Shown here: positions 22,803-33,239 of the stretch, in pieces
Layout: each line of letters starts with the position of its first letter
How positions within the stretch are numbered: the stretch's first letter is position 1
Origin: Phytophthora quininea
Taxonomy: Eukaryota > Oomycota > Peronosporomycetes > Peronosporales > Peronosporaceae
DNA length: 64,000 nucleotides
Direction: 5' to 3'
NCBI GenBank assembly: GCA_011947345.1
Contig: JAAVTG010000382.1
Span: 1 to 64,000 of the forward strand
Position numbers and translations under genes: made by a program
Notes under the pieces: model-generated
Database searches by the model: none
The model's input: the letters and a program-made list of their open reading frames with translations, nothing else
Told to the model about the DNA's origin: nothing

Positions 22803-23782
22803 TCAGTAATGGGTCCTGTTCCCTTTCTTATCAACAACTTCTACGCATCGACGCAGCATTGACTCGATGAGCGACTCAAGTAGAGCGGTGGAGATTGATT
22901 CCCACGCTTCGAAAAGTGCAGCAGTGAGTTCTGCTACGCTTTCAAACTGTTTCCGATGGCTATATACTCTTCTACTCATTATGGACCACAAGATTTCAAT
23001 GGGGTTCAAATCTGGGGACTTAGACGGCCAATCCAAAACTTCAACATCTTGCTCCTGAAAAATTCCTTCGTACCCTTCGATACGTAAATGCTTGCGTTAT
23101 CCTGCTGGTAGATGTAGTCTGTACCGTAGTTTAGATGTTCGAAGAGGAGGAGAAATTCGGTGACAGTGTAGATGTAGTCTTTCGAGTTCTGCCTCCCCTT
23201 TAGCACCACCAGCTGCGACTTTCCGAGCTTGGAAAATCCGCCTAGACCATGACAGAGCCCCCACCTGCTTGACGTCTTTTGGTATAGCGTGGGGGCTTTC
23301 TCAGGTCCCGCCAGTAGTGCTGAAAGCCGTCGGGGCCGTCTAGGTTCCACTTCTTATTGTCTGAGAAGATGATGGTATTCCAGACGGCATCGGCGTCTTC
23401 CCGCACCAGCATGGCTCTAGCCCACGCTTTGCGAGCAGCCATGTCCTCGGGCTTGAGTGGCAATGTGTTCACCATCTTGGTGTATACCAACCAGTCCACC
23501 CTAGAAAGAGTGCGCTCACCGAGACGGAGAACTGCGGCTCGGCCTTGAGCTTGGCGGTCGAGAGATTGCCCTTGGACGACTAGGCGCCGAGTGAGTGGGG
23601 GGAGGGGGTGGGGCGACAACTCGGCTGACAGTGTCTAGGCTTCGCACTACCAGTAGCGCGACATCTCGGGCGCTCACGCCCGCTTCATGCAGGCCTTGGA
23701 GCTCATGGCTTCTTTGGAGAGGGAAGGCTTCTTTTTGCGTGGCATCTTGCGCAATGAGCAGCATGAGCGCCCAGCACACCAC
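22803..23782 (-). pseudogene. Tc1/mariner transposase, frame-broken
   Basis: Pieces in several frames on the minus strand line up in order. From the N-terminus: a helix-turn-helix (LHEAGVSARDVALLVV), a catalytic-region start (IIFSDNKKWNLDGPDG, with the first Asp), a middle section (NYGTDYIYQQDNAS, with the second Asp) and the C-terminal WPSKSPDLNPIEILW, holding the third acidic residue in a DD34E-like arrangement. The frame changes about three times. These may be real decay or the missing-base artefact seen elsewhere in the window, so activity cannot be judged. No host function is implied. Confidence 0.75.
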
Positions 23783-24042
23783 TCGTCTGCTATTGTTGCA
23801 TTACTGAGATTCAATCATTTTGATACATTTATACTTGCGTTCACTATAGGTGCGGGTGGCCGATCTATTCTGTCGCAGTGCCAAAGGCGTTGCTCTGTAT
23901 GCTAGCCACCCGATAAACTGCTAAATCCAGCTCGTTAGCACAAACACAGTCTTTCTCTCAATTAGCGACAGAACATATCTAAATAGTATCAACTCCTAAC
24001 GAGGCCACCAGCATCCGATCTATCCTGTTGCTGTAAGTAATG

Positions 24043-25051
24043 TAGAAATTTGCCCCTGAGGTAATGGAGTCACCGTAGCAACGGCGAGACGAAGAGTAAG
24101 CCTGAACGGCTCGGCACTTGTCTTGCTTGCGCGGTCGAGAGTCTATGTCCCTTGGTGGTACGGCATCTCAAGATCCCACGCACTTCGGGCTTGATGGCCT
24201 GCTCGCACTGAGGTGCGGATGGCGCGTGTCCGTGAGAGCAGGAGGGGGCCCTGGGCGCTTGGGGGTAGTGGGGGAGGAGGTGGGGCGACAACTCGGCTGA
24301 CAGTGTCTAGGCTTCGCACTACCAGTAGCGCGACATCTCGGGCGCTCACGCCCGCTTCATGCAGGCCTTGGATTCTACCCCGCTCATGATCAGTGAGGAG
24401 GGGCTTCTTTGGAGAGGGGAAGGCTTCTTTTGCGTGGCATCTTGCGCAATGAGCAGCATGAGCGCCCAGCACACCACTCGTCTGCTATTGTTGCATTACT
24501 GAGATTCAATCATTTTGATACATTTATACTTGCGTTCACTATAGGTGCGGGTGGCCGATCTATTCTGTCGCAGTGCCAAAGGCGTTGCTCTGTATGCTAG
24601 CCACCCGATAAACTGCTAAATCCAGCTCGTTAGCACAAACACAGTCTTTCTCTCAATTAGCGACAGAACATATCTAAATAGTAGGCTCCAACTCCTAAAA
24701 TTGACGAAATTACGGCCACCAGCATGGGTGGCCGATCTATCCTGTTGCGGAGTGTATCGTGTAGGTAAACTGTAGTCAAAGCAATTAATTTATCAATTGG
24801 ACCATTTGAGTCACCTGGGCGATACCTAGAAATTATTTGCTCATCCGATTAGGTGATCAAGAGTCTTTAATGAGTAATTAGTTAGTCTGATAGTATGCGG
24901 CCGCAGCCGATCTTGACACGTACCTAAGGAGTTGTTTTTGGACAAAATGTTGGCTTTTAGCCAGTACAGATGGGAAATCAAATAATGTGGTAAGATTATC
25001 GATGGAAACGTAGCGAAATTTGCCCCTGAGCGTAATGGAGATCACCGTAGC
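24043..25051. repeat. Direct repeat pair flanking the duplicated Tc1 end
   Basis: A segment of about 37 bases beginning GAAATTTGCCCCTGAG occurs at 24043-24080 and again at 25015-25051, differing by two single-base gaps and little else. The pair brackets the second right-end copy and may mark the ends of a larger rearranged insertion. Confidence 0.55.
24070..24472 (-). pseudogene. Second, truncated copy of the Tc1 transposase N-terminus
   Basis: Carries the same helix-turn-helix segment (GLHEAGVSARDVALLVV) as the first copy at 23516-23782, then a proline-rich stretch and an unrelated end. It lies between the two right-end copies of the element and has no catalytic domain. Confidence 0.65.
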
Positions 25052-25682
25052 TTGGTTGCCGTAACGGCTTCGAATTCTACGACCGAAGTGCCGCTTGGAT
25101 GTATGAGCCTATTAACCCACCTCAACCACAAATAAGAACAGGCCCCTCTTCCCTCACGAAGAATAACACAAGCACTAGTAATTATTACGTATTGCTTTGC
25201 GCGGAGAAACAGTGCCGACCCACAAGATAATCTACAAATCCTAATTAGTAATATGTCCGCTTTCCTGTAATGTGGTCATGAACGGGACATCCGAGTTTTG
25301 GAGCAAGATGATTAACCCTTGTGCTACCAGACAAAATTGGGGCTGTTGATGGACCATGGCGGACCCGAAATTCAGAGTCACTGAGGTGCTATTGGCTGAA
25401 AATTACCAGAGAGATAACCTATCCCATGTGACTGGCGCTAATTGGTCCGAGGAGGACCCACAAGAGATCCAACAAGACGTAGCACAGTAACTCCCGCAAT
25501 AACCTGTCCCTCGTGCAAGCCAGTCGTTTCAATTTCACTCCTGGTGCACATTTGGCAGGATGGCAACCGCCATTCTCCCATAAGCGCGCCAAGCACTGCA
25601 TGTTTCGAGTGATAAACATACGTTTTTGCTGAATGGCTTTGCGGAAGGGTATTTGGTTTGCTGTCGATAGAGAATGCAAATA
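24755..25682. other. Repeat-island spacer with no assignable gene
   Basis: About 930 bases. The only sizeable open frame (25419-25679, minus, 86 codons) matches nothing I recognise and has no supporting features. The only other structure seen is the second member of the direct-repeat pair at 25015-25051. Confidence 0.4.
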
Positions 25683-25803
25683 GATCGATTCAACCGATTA
25701 CAACCGGTTCAAAACCGATTTTAATTCAGTTTAACTCATCAGGTCATCAAACCGAATCAAGCGGTTTCCGATCAGAATAAAACCGGTTTATAACCGGTTT
25801 GTG
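25683..25803. repeat. AACCGGTT-rich degenerate repeat block, left
   Basis: About nine copies of a degenerate, mostly palindromic (A)ACCGRTT motif are packed in 120 bases (for example AACCGGTT at about 25701, 25783 and 25793). A similar block lies at 27290-27415. Clustered short palindromes of this sort occur in the subterminal parts of hAT-type elements, but no element boundaries are seen. Confidence 0.5.
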
Positions 25804-25895
25804 TTTGCTCTTATCGATATCCATAACACCAGGGACCTGTTCAAAGGTGATCAGCGCAGTGGAGCTACGACGTTAGCTGCTAGCAATCGTGGTCC

Positions 25896-26231
25896 TTGAA
25901 GGCGCACGAGATGGAGCGACTGATAGCGGTCGTGCGCACGCATCCGGAGCTGATCCAGATCTCACGGTCGATCTGGGTTGAACGCCGCAAACACTGCAGC
26001 TACTTCGACCGGTACAACGCCATCAGTGAACATGCCGACGCCTCCACAGCAGCAAGCGCAGCAGTGGCTGCAGCGCATCCAAGTGCAATTCCAAGCCCAG
26101 CAGCGCCAGTTGCTGCACACGCAAAACCAAGAGACGCAGCAATTGCGCCAGCAACACTTGAACCAGCAGCAACAGCAGCAAAACATCGCCCCCGATCTAC
26201 TCCGACAGCAGCAGACACGACGCTCTCGCTC
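25896..26231 (+). pseudogene. Fragment of a glutamine-rich protein gene
   Basis: Reads MERLIAVVRTHPELIQISRS from about 25911, then changes frame to NAANTAATSTGTTPSVN and a Q-rich stretch (PPQQQAQQWLQRIQVQFQAQ) up to about 26231, where homology stops abruptly at a junction with an antisense sugar-transporter piece. No complete gene. Parent gene unknown; a transcription co-factor is possible from composition only. Confidence 0.4.
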
Positions 26232-26430
26232 TGTAGGTCGCTGAGATCGAACACGTCGGGGCTCTTGAGCGGCACCAGAGCTCCGGAGATGACGCCTGTG
26301 TCGTAGCCGAAGAGGAAGCCGCCGATCGTGGAGCACAGAGTGAGCAGATACATGTAGAGAGGATTGCCGTCCTTGGGGATGAGGAAATCCGACCTCGGCA
26401 GCAGAGGGTGGCCTCTTTGACATGATCACG
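26232..26430 (-). pseudogene. 5' fragment of a sugar/myo-inositol transporter (MFS)
   Basis: On the minus strand, from about 26430 down to 26232: PLLPRSDFLIPKDGNPLY, then YLLTLCSTIGGFLFGYDTGV, ISGALVPLKSPDVFDLSDLQ. This is the first transmembrane helix and the D-T-G-V signature of the sugar-porter family. The sequence ends at about 26232 in the antisense of a Q-rich fragment, and nothing of the other eleven helices is present, so this is a truncated copy moved into the island. Confidence 0.65.
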
Positions 26431-27289
26431 AGAGGCTTGGATAGTGGTCACTCGCGGCATCGTTGAAGTTGCTGTCACTCGAATGGTACTCAACGTCTCC
26501 GATCACTCGAACGGCAATCAACGATCGCTCTAGTCGGGTAGCACTTGCGTCGACGCCGGCGATTTTGTAAATGAAACGGACCACTGAGATTGCCATCGTA
26601 TGGCGAGATGAGAACAGCGGCATCACAGCATCGCAGTGGTGGGGTTGTCAAGAACTCGAGATGGCTTCCTTTCGAGCTGGGAAATCTCGGTGACTTGCAT
26701 TGCATGTGCCGACGGACAGTCAAAGCCGCAATGCTCAAAGTGATCCGGGTGATTCCCAAATTTTTACCAACACGGGGTTCGTCCCCATTGGGGCAGCAAG
26801 CTCCTAGTCTTCCTGGACCTTCCAGCACCGTCGTCAAGAAGCAAATCGCGACTTAGGGTCCGTGTTTGTCGTCTTCTGCCGTCAAGGTGAAGGCCAGTCT
26901 TCGGGGTTGCCTGGCATCACGTCCATGAGAGGACCCCACCAGCGCCAGTATCTTGATCCCCACCGAGGGAGGACTTGTAGATGACGATGATGTTCTTGGA
27001 AAACGGAGCCAGCTCATCCAACACGAGGTACGCCACACACGGTGCGCGGCGTTGCTGGAAGTCCTGCAGTGCAGAGTTTTCGTCGCGACTCGCGATACTG
27101 GGTGATCTCCTCGACAGCAAATATATTTGCATTGCTTGATTATATAAAATCTTGCAAAATCAAGCTGATTGGTGCAAATCAAAAACATTTTCAACCAATT
27201 ATATGCTTTTCATACCCTGTATTTAGTAATGAACTTCTAAACGCATGACTAATGGCATGCAAAATGACAGTAAAAAACATAATTGAAAT
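26431..27289. other. Gene-debris region
   Basis: Short open frames on both strands, none complete. A minus-strand piece at 26923-27060 (CVAYLVLDELAPFSKNIIVI) reads like real protein but I cannot place it. Nothing here supports an intact gene. Confidence 0.35.
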
Positions 27290-27415
27290 CGAGTCGAGTC
27301 GAATTGATTCGATTTTCAGTCGGTTTAAACTGATTATCACGTCATAAAAACTGGTTATAACTGGATGTGCGAAAAGGGACAAACCGGAAATCCGGATGGA
27401 ACCGGTTAAATTCTT
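27290..27415. repeat. AACCGGTT-rich degenerate repeat block, right
   Basis: Contains TCGGTTT, AACTGGTTATAACTGG, AACCGGAAATCCGG and GAACCGGTT within about 125 bases. Reverse-complemented it shares the CAGTTTAA core with the left block, so the two blocks may be inverted relatives enclosing about 1.5 kb of debris. Confidence 0.45.
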
Positions 27416-27670
27416 TAGCTGTCGACCAAGGTTTATCTGACTACATATCCCAATCCAATCGTTTGTGAACAAAACTAATTTCACTTCCTTTCTCCATTAT
27501 TTGAGCTACGCCACTTCATTGAGGAATAGACGGGTTCGAAACTTTATGATTCAGTTTGACGTTTGGACGACCAAGACAACACTCTAAGATCGAAATATCC
27601 TATACGTCAGAGGCCCAAAAGGATCCTCTAAATTATATACTGCGTTTGTATTAGAGCGGGGAAGGGGGGT

Positions 27671-27913
27671 ATGAGGGTATGGCGAACTAGTAACGCTGCT
27701 GAAAAGCAGCGAAGAAATAGAATGGTAGACCTACTTGGGATCCCTCTGCTAGAGCCCAACCTCGACGTGAAACGTTATGTCAATGCACAACCTAAAGTAC
27801 GAGAAGTCATGAAATGTGTAGGTGAGCTCATTTCGCAGGCAAAAAATCAAGACAGTTTGCGACGTGACTTATTACATGATGTCGATTTAAAAACAGCCGT
27901 TAGAAAGATGTAA
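27671..27913 (+). pseudogene. Short open frame, possible transposon fragment
   Basis: 80 codons ending LLHDVDLKTAVRKM and TAA. I do not recognise the family. It is placed with the hAT fragment because of its position in the same island, not by homology. Confidence 0.3.
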
Positions 27914-28009
27914 AATAGGAAAGTCAATGACCGAGGACGAGCGTTAATTCAGTAGCAGGCGACCACAAACCACGAAGCGTAAATGGGGGAAGGTGTTAAA
28001 GGAAACTTT

Positions 28010-28309
28010 TTATCTTATCTCCTGGTACGACACTACAAACAACTGCGTGTGGAAGAGTACGAAAGCTTCAATCAAATGGTCACAAAGCCGCTCACCGGTG
28101 CGCGTACACATGACCCGCTTAAACGCAACTGTGACAGACTGCATGGGCCAGTTGTCGTCGATGTAGTGCATTGCGGCAACCATGGAATTATGCTTTGGAA
28201 GTGATATCCACATGTCAGTTGTCAAGCCAACGCGTCGAGTTCTCATAACCACATCACTATGAAGTCTCGGACGCACGCGTTCTTTCTCAACAAACCATTT
28301 CTGCATCAT
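28010..28309 (-). pseudogene. hAT-family transposase fragment
   Basis: The segment VGLTTDMWISLPKHNS, MVAAMHYIDDNWPMQSV and TGERLCDHLIEAF matches the start of the hAT catalytic core (Asp followed by W-x-S, then a conserved H-[YF]-I-D and a W about six residues on). Only about 100 residues survive; the remaining catalytic residues and the dimerisation domain are missing. Confidence 0.6.
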
Positions 28310-29030
28310 TCGATATTGGTCACTTTGCCGGCTAGAAACTCTATACCGTCTTGTTGGGTTCGCCTGTCGCAGTCACGGCTCATTTTCAGCCTGGCGTAGC
28401 ACAGTGCAGCGCATCATATTTTTATTAGCGTATGCTCGCATCGGTTTAGAACGGCCGAGAGGGAGTCGCAGGGCCCTTAAAAACATCTGTTAAAAAAGGT
28501 ATCAACGGCACAGATCAGAACTGGTATCAGCGCAGCTACGAGCGTTTCACTTTCCGCAAAAACAACAACTGTTGAACACTACGAAAGGCATCAAGATTCT
28601 CTTGTGATGACTTAGGGTCGCTAAGGTGGTAGTTGGCTCCACTTAATAAACTTACACATTGCTTTTATTCCTACGAGCCCTTGTGTCCTAAATTTCATGC
28701 GGGTTCTCATTTTATGTTTTGTTCTTGCGTAAGCCGCGACCTCTAGACAATCAATCACATGTGTTTCAGTGCATGGCTCGCTTAAAAATGATCCTAGTAG
28801 AATGTTTAGTACAGCAAAATGCGTTATGACCTTATTCGAAGCCATTGTTTTTGACGACAGATCGATTGTTTTGAAGATCCAAGACGCCGCTGATGCAATT
28901 AAAGCAGGCCGCAAAATGAGATAATAGCGAATTGATTGCTTCTTCGCAATACAGTACAAAATATTTATATACTTTGCTTTTTGTCGTATTTTATTCGTAA
29001 TATAGTTTATATATTGCAACAGAAGTACTT
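28310..29030. other. Region upstream of hAT debris and downstream of the PP2C gene
   Basis: AT-rich. One minus-strand frame of 132 codons (28621-29019) contains SNKVITHFAVLNILLGSFL and may be an old transposon or gene piece; I cannot assign it. The last 100 bases are probably the 3' end of the PP2C transcript. Confidence 0.35.
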
Positions 29031-30524
29031 CTACTTGAGTTCTATATTGATGAGCACGGCCGTCATGTTGTCTGCCTGCTCTCCGAAGAAGCTTTTTGCT
29101 CGACGCAGGTTCACAGACATCAATGAAGATGCCATTTCACCGATTACAACTCCTTTTTCCTCGTCGGATAACTGGCCATGTTGGCGAACACTGCCAGTCT
29201 CGCAGAGGAATGATCGGAGATCGTGGTAGGTCCAATTATCCCATACGCCGTCAGACGCCACCATCAGCAAGAAAGATTGCTGTTGCTGCTGCTCACCGTT
29301 GTTGTTGGTCGACAAACAGTCAGCTTCAACTCCTGTAGCGGCGGTGTGTTTGTCTTGGTTATCCTGCTCGTGCCCACTGTCTCTCCTAACAATTCGCTCC
29401 AGCGATAACTCCGTCACCGTCGGGTCGCAACTGACGCCGTAGCTGTGCATGTGGAAATCACCGAGGGACCGCGTAAACGCCAACGCATCCGGGAACAATG
29501 CAGTGAATGGAGTGGCCACCACGGAAGCCCACTCGTCGCGGACGTTCTTGTAGTAGTCCCCGGACGGGTGATGTTGAAACTCACCCTTGATGGACATTGT
29601 GAAAATGGGCAAGCGACGACTACGCGGCTCCGAGGTATCGTACACAAAACGCAGCGCCGGTAGCGACGCGTCCAACGGGTTGCAGCAAGCTTCTCGCGCG
29701 CGAACGAACTCTGTCGAGCAGTCTGGGCTGTGGTTTCCTGACAATAGCAGGAGTTCGGATCTTGCCGGGTGGTTGTTGTTGAGCTCGTCCACCTCGTCGA
29801 CTTCGTCAGGTTCAGCGGCGAGCAATTTGTTCGTGCTGGCTTCGTGAATCTCCACATCTGACGCTTGGAGAACCGGTCGCACTGCTGTCAGCATCGCCAC
29901 CGAGTCGCCAACATTCGACGTATAAATCTTCTCGCCACCGTTGAGCACCACCACGATCGTCGCAGTGGTGCCACCTCGAGCGTTGGCCACCACGCCCGTC
30001 CGCAAGTCGTGCCGCACCATAAATCCCTCGGGCTGGTGCTCCTCGACAAAGTGGCCCGAGTGCTCGTAAATCTCCCTGAGAACGTGCTTGAGCTCGGCAT
30101 GGCACGCTTCGAACAAGGACTGGAAGAAAGCGTTGGGGTCCTGTTCCAGACGCTCGTAGTCTTCGTGCGAGAAGCTCTGGAACTGCGTCTCAAAGTAGCG
30201 CTTGGCAGCCATCGCCACGTCCCGCCCCGTGTCTCGGCCGTGGCCGTCGAACAGCCCCACCACGAGCGCGGCGTTCTTGGGGTCGTAGAAGGAGAAGAAC
30301 GCGTCTTGATTCTGGCTGTTGGAGGCGCCGCCAATGTCCGAGATGCCGCTCACACTCACGTTGGCGCACAAACCCATGGATTCCCACTGCGACTGGAAGC
30401 AGATCGGGCGTGTCGGGCGAGCCGTCGACGCCATGCTGCCTCGAGCTGGAGGAAGTGGATCTGCTACAACGGCTGAGCTTTCCGGCAACGAGTTTCTGAT
30501 ATGCCGAAGCAGCGTCGGTTTCAT
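29031..30524 (-). CDS. PP2C-type Ser/Thr protein phosphatase
   Basis: One intact exon of 497 residues. PPM-family metal-binding motifs are all present: NQDAFFSFYDP (first Asp), VVGLFDGHGRD, GGTTATIVVVLNGG, FTRSLGDFHMHSYG, LLMVASDGVWDNW and QADNMTAVLINIE. Two insertions lengthen the domain: an acidic VDEVDELNNNHPARSE loop (about residue 240) and a Q-rich stretch before the DGVWD motif. It should dephosphorylate Ser/Thr with two Mn/Mg ions; the target is unknown. There is no signal or membrane segment, so it is probably cytosolic or nuclear. The ATG at 30524 is the first in frame; a second Met at residue 31 is also possible. Confidence 0.9.
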   Translation of the reverse strand: MKPTLLRHIRNSLPESSAVVADPLPPARGSMASTARPTRPICFQSQWESMGLCANVSVSGISDIGGASNSQNQDAFFSFYDPKNAALVVGLFDGHGRDTGRDVAMAAKRYFETQFQSFSHEDYERLEQDPNAFFQSLFEACHAELKHVLREIYEHSGHFVEEHQPEGFMVRHDLRTGVVANARGGTTATIVVVLNGGEKIYTSNVGDSVAMLTAVRPVLQASDVEIHEASTNKLLAAEPDEVDEVDELNNNHPARSELLLLSGNHSPDCSTEFVRAREACCNPLDASLPALRFVYDTSEPRSRRLPIFTMSIKGEFQHHPSGDYYKNVRDEWASVVATPFTALFPDALAFTRSLGDFHMHSYGVSCDPTVTELSLERIVRRDSGHEQDNQDKHTAATGVEADCLSTNNNGEQQQQQSFLLMVASDGVWDNWTYHDLRSFLCETGSVRQHGQLSDEEKGVVIGEMASSLMSVNLRRAKSFFGEQADNMTAVLINIELK

Positions 30525-30621
30525 TCGAGCCGACGACGAAAGTGATGACCGAAGTTGCCAACAACGAGCACTCGTTTTGATGCGTTGGGCGCTATATTTT
30601 ATACTTTGTAGGATCGATCGT

Positions 30622-31554
30622 CTACGCCGAGCTTTGCAGCTTAGACTTGATGTAGTGCAGCAGCACGGCCGCGGGGCGCTTCTCGAAGCCCTGCAGCGTC
30701 TCGTGGCTCGACAGCACTTGGTCGCCGTTCAGGCGGTTCAGCAGCGTCACACACACCACCGCGAGCGGGATGTTGAGCTTGTGGCAGAAGCCGGCCATGC
30801 CGCGCGCCTCCATCTCGATGTTGCGCACGCCCGCGTCCGCGCACTTTTGCAGGAAGGCCATCTTGTCCTCGAGCGAGTACTCGCAGATGGCGCCGTCCAG
30901 GCGGCCCTGGCCTTCGTAAAAGTCGTTGCAGCTGAGCGTCTTGCCCACGGCGTAGGGCAGACCCACCTCCTTGGCCGCGGTAATGATCTCTTCGCGCACC
31001 TCGGGCGCGCAGATGGCAGGACGACGCACCGTGGAGCCCAGCACGGCGACTTCGTCCACCGACTCCATCTTGTTGTTGACGCCTTCGGACGTGATGACGA
31101 CGGTGCCCGGCTCGACGCCGATGCCGCCGCTCGTGCCCATGCGGATGTAGATGACACGGCCGGCGTTGGCGTAGTCCAGCAGCTTGGTGACCTCGTGCAG
31201 CAGGATCGAGACGGACGGCATGCCGATGCCGTGGTTGGCTACGAGCACGGGGCCCACCTTGAACAGCGTGTAGCGAGACGTGCTGCCGATCGGGGACAGT
31301 TTGTAGCCGTAGGGAGTGGCAATGTTGAGCTCCTTGGCGATGGCCTCGGCAAAGTGCGTCATGCGCTCGGCGCTGCCGCCCGTGACGAAGAACTTGACGT
31401 CGCCGAACGTGTCGATGACCTGCTGGCGCTCCTCGGTGGAGCACGTGAGGCCGATGTGGAACAGCACGTCCGAGTGCATCTCGGTGATGTGGCTGTTCTG
31501 TACGTGGGCCAGCGGGGCCGTCGTGGGGGCAGACACGTCCATGTTGGGGGCCAT
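30622..31554 (-). CDS. Uridine phosphorylase
   Basis: 310 residues from the ATG at 31554, the same length as the animal enzymes. Motifs: FFVTGGSAERM, TSRYTLFKVGPVLVANHGIG (phosphate-binding region), RMGTSGGIGVEPGTVVIT (phosphate/ribose binding), NIEMEARGMAGFC (ribose and catalytic site) and the base-binding region QGQGRLDGA in the middle. It cleaves uridine to uracil and ribose-1-phosphate in pyrimidine salvage. The open frame extends 43 codons upstream of this ATG, starting with a TTG right after a CAG that looks like a splice acceptor, so a short 5' exon with a longer N-terminus is possible. No frame break. Confidence 0.92.
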   Translation of the reverse strand: MAPNMDVSAPTTAPLAHVQNSHITEMHSDVLFHIGLTCSTEERQQVIDTFGDVKFFVTGGSAERMTHFAEAIAKELNIATPYGYKLSPIGSTSRYTLFKVGPVLVANHGIGMPSVSILLHEVTKLLDYANAGRVIYIRMGTSGGIGVEPGTVVITSEGVNNKMESVDEVAVLGSTVRRPAICAPEVREEIITAAKEVGLPYAVGKTLSCNDFYEGQGRLDGAICEYSLEDKMAFLQKCADAGVRNIEMEARGMAGFCHKLNIPLAVVCVTLLNRLNGDQVLSSHETLQGFEKRPAAVLLHYIKSKLQSSA

Positions 31555-32041
31555 CTTGCAGCGAGAGAGTTGTGACTTGGTCAGGAGCGGGGAAATTGGA
31601 TACTGGTGCTCGAGGGCAAGCGCGCCGCGAGCATTGTGCTGCGACACACTTTGAAGCAAGGCAAGTGTCCTTGCTCCCTGCAATGCACCGGACGAAATAA
31701 ACAGTGCAGTTACTGCTCAAGATGCTCGCCATCGCATGGCCTTTGACCGATCGCATGCAGGCCTTGTCGACGACAGAGCGGCATGGTTAGCATTCAGTTG
31801 ACGTCACGGCAACTCGCGTTGCAGTTGCAGTTGTTGACTAGCCCAATGCGCCGGATCATAGTCACTAATACATGTTCAGCGTGGTTAGTATCGAGCTGCT
31901 CGCGGACGCACAGAGACATGGCAAAGCCAAAGCACCAGCAGCAGCAATCGTACAGTCCGCATGTGTATTGAGATTCTCGAGCCCCAGCGGAGGCTTCTTC
32001 GCGCAGTCCCCACTGCATTCAACAGGAAGGGCGAGTTTCAT
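31555..32041. other. Gap upstream of uridine phosphorylase
   Basis: 487 bases between the uridine phosphorylase start and the stop of the membrane-protein gene. The first 130 bases continue the phosphorylase frame and may be part of its 5' exon. Beyond that I see no gene. Confidence 0.4.
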
Positions 32042-33239
32042 TTACTCGCCAAAGTTTTCGTACATGTTCATGGCCTCCTCTTCCAGAACGCGGCCGAACG
32101 CTTCGAGCGCGTGCTGCACCTTCACCAAGCGACTCGCCACCGCCATGAACGGGTCGTCCAGCGCTCGCTCCTCCCAGAAGCCGTACTCGATCTTCTCGTC
32201 CTCGGAGCGCTCAATGTCCGGAAGCCGATCAAGTCCCGAGCTGAGAGACACGCCCACGGCGACCAACGTGCCTACGCGGAACGCCCACCAGAAGTCCTCC
32301 GAGCTGTAGTAGAAGTAGCTCGTGCACAAGATCCAGCTCAGGATCTCAACCAGCGAGCGGATCGGGTGCTCCTGCCAATTCCGTGACACCTCAGTGAACC
32401 GCGACTGAAGCGTCAAGCCTACTTGTCGTGTCGGCAGCCAGAGACAGCAAAACTCGGCTGTGACCACAAAGGCCACTCCGGTGCACGCTGTCAGCAGTCC
32501 AAAGAACTTGACGTCGTGGAAGTTTTCCCAGAATGAGCGCACTGCCACGACGCCGAGGTAGCCGAAGAGCAAGTTCTTGATCAACGTGATCTCCTGGCCG
32601 TCGGTCGGCGCCTTGCCGTTCTTGGGCACGTCAAAGCCAAGACATTGTAGCAAGTCAGGACCCCTGGCTGGTTGCGGATGACCCGTCCCAGCCCGCGTAC
32701 AAACTGCAGCACGATCTCGTCGCAGACCGACATCATGGCGCCGACGAACGTGCCGACTTCGAAGGCCAACAGTGCGTCGCCATAGAGCGAGTAGGTCGCG
32801 TACGTGACGCTGGTCCAGCAGACCATCTCCAAGAAAGACTGCAGCGTCTTGGTGGTCCAGTTGAAGCGCACGTCCGTGAAGCGCAGCACCAACGAGGCCG
32901 CGATGACCGGGGCCATCCGCACAGGAAAACTGCCGCAAAAGCGCAGGATGGACTCGGACAGCGCGTCTGTAGAGGGCATGAACTTGCCGTAGAATTCGCT
33001 GTCGTTTAAGATGCCTTGAGTGGCCTCGTCGCCAGGGTACAGGATCTCGTACTCGCTGTCCGAGTCGCTCTCGGCTGTCTGCAGACAAAGGACGCAAGCA
33101 GCTCTGTGTGAGTACGTAGATCTGCTCAAAGGCCCTGGCGTATCTAGAGACCTACAGGACTGTAAGTCGTTGTGGTGGGTGGGTCGTCCAGGGCTTTACT
33201 CCTTGCTGTAGGACGCCGCACCGCCGTCGCCACCTCCAT
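32042..33239 (-). CDS. Multi-pass membrane protein of unknown function
   Basis: Exon 1 33156-33239 (28 codons from the ATG at 33239), intron 33079-33155, exon 2 32042-33078; about 373 residues. The N-terminus is acidic (AESDSDSEYEILYPGDE). Several hydrophobic stretches follow: MAPVIAASLVLRF, LEMVCWTSVTYATYSLYG, NLLFGYLGVVAVRSFW, FFGLLTACTGVAFVVTAEF and WAFRVGTLVAVGVSLSSG. One base is missing in the C run 32661-32664 (G run on the coding strand); with it QPG joins PDLLQCLGFDVPKNGK and the exon length becomes a multiple of three. No family recognised. It is divergent from the anoctamin gene, with 181 bases between starts, which could reflect shared regulation. Confidence 0.7.

Larger units (their letters stand above)
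22551..24754. mobile_element. Tc1/mariner-type element with 260-base inverted ends and duplicated right end
   Basis: The left end 22551-22810 and right end 24495-24754 are near-perfect inverted repeats of 260 bases, both bounded by TA, the expected mariner target duplication. A third, shorter copy of the right end lies at 23800-24031, so a first unit 22551 to about 24031 (transposase plus both ends) is followed by an extra segment of about 460-490 bases that repeats the transposase N-terminal region and end in direct orientation (about 23590-24031 against 24270-24754). The inverted ends are much longer than the 20-30 bases of simple Tc1 elements. Confidence 0.75.

Noticed and set aside
30319..31575. 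A 418-codon open frame on the plus strand opposite the PP2C and uridine phosphorylase genes
   Set aside because: It is the antisense of two intact, well-recognised genes, and its His/Val/Leu/Arg-rich composition is what reverse-reading GC-rich coding DNA produces.
31024..31756. Large overlapping minus-strand frames over uridine phosphorylase rich in Arg, Ala and Pro
   Set aside because: They are out-of-frame shadows; the true frame contains every enzyme motif.
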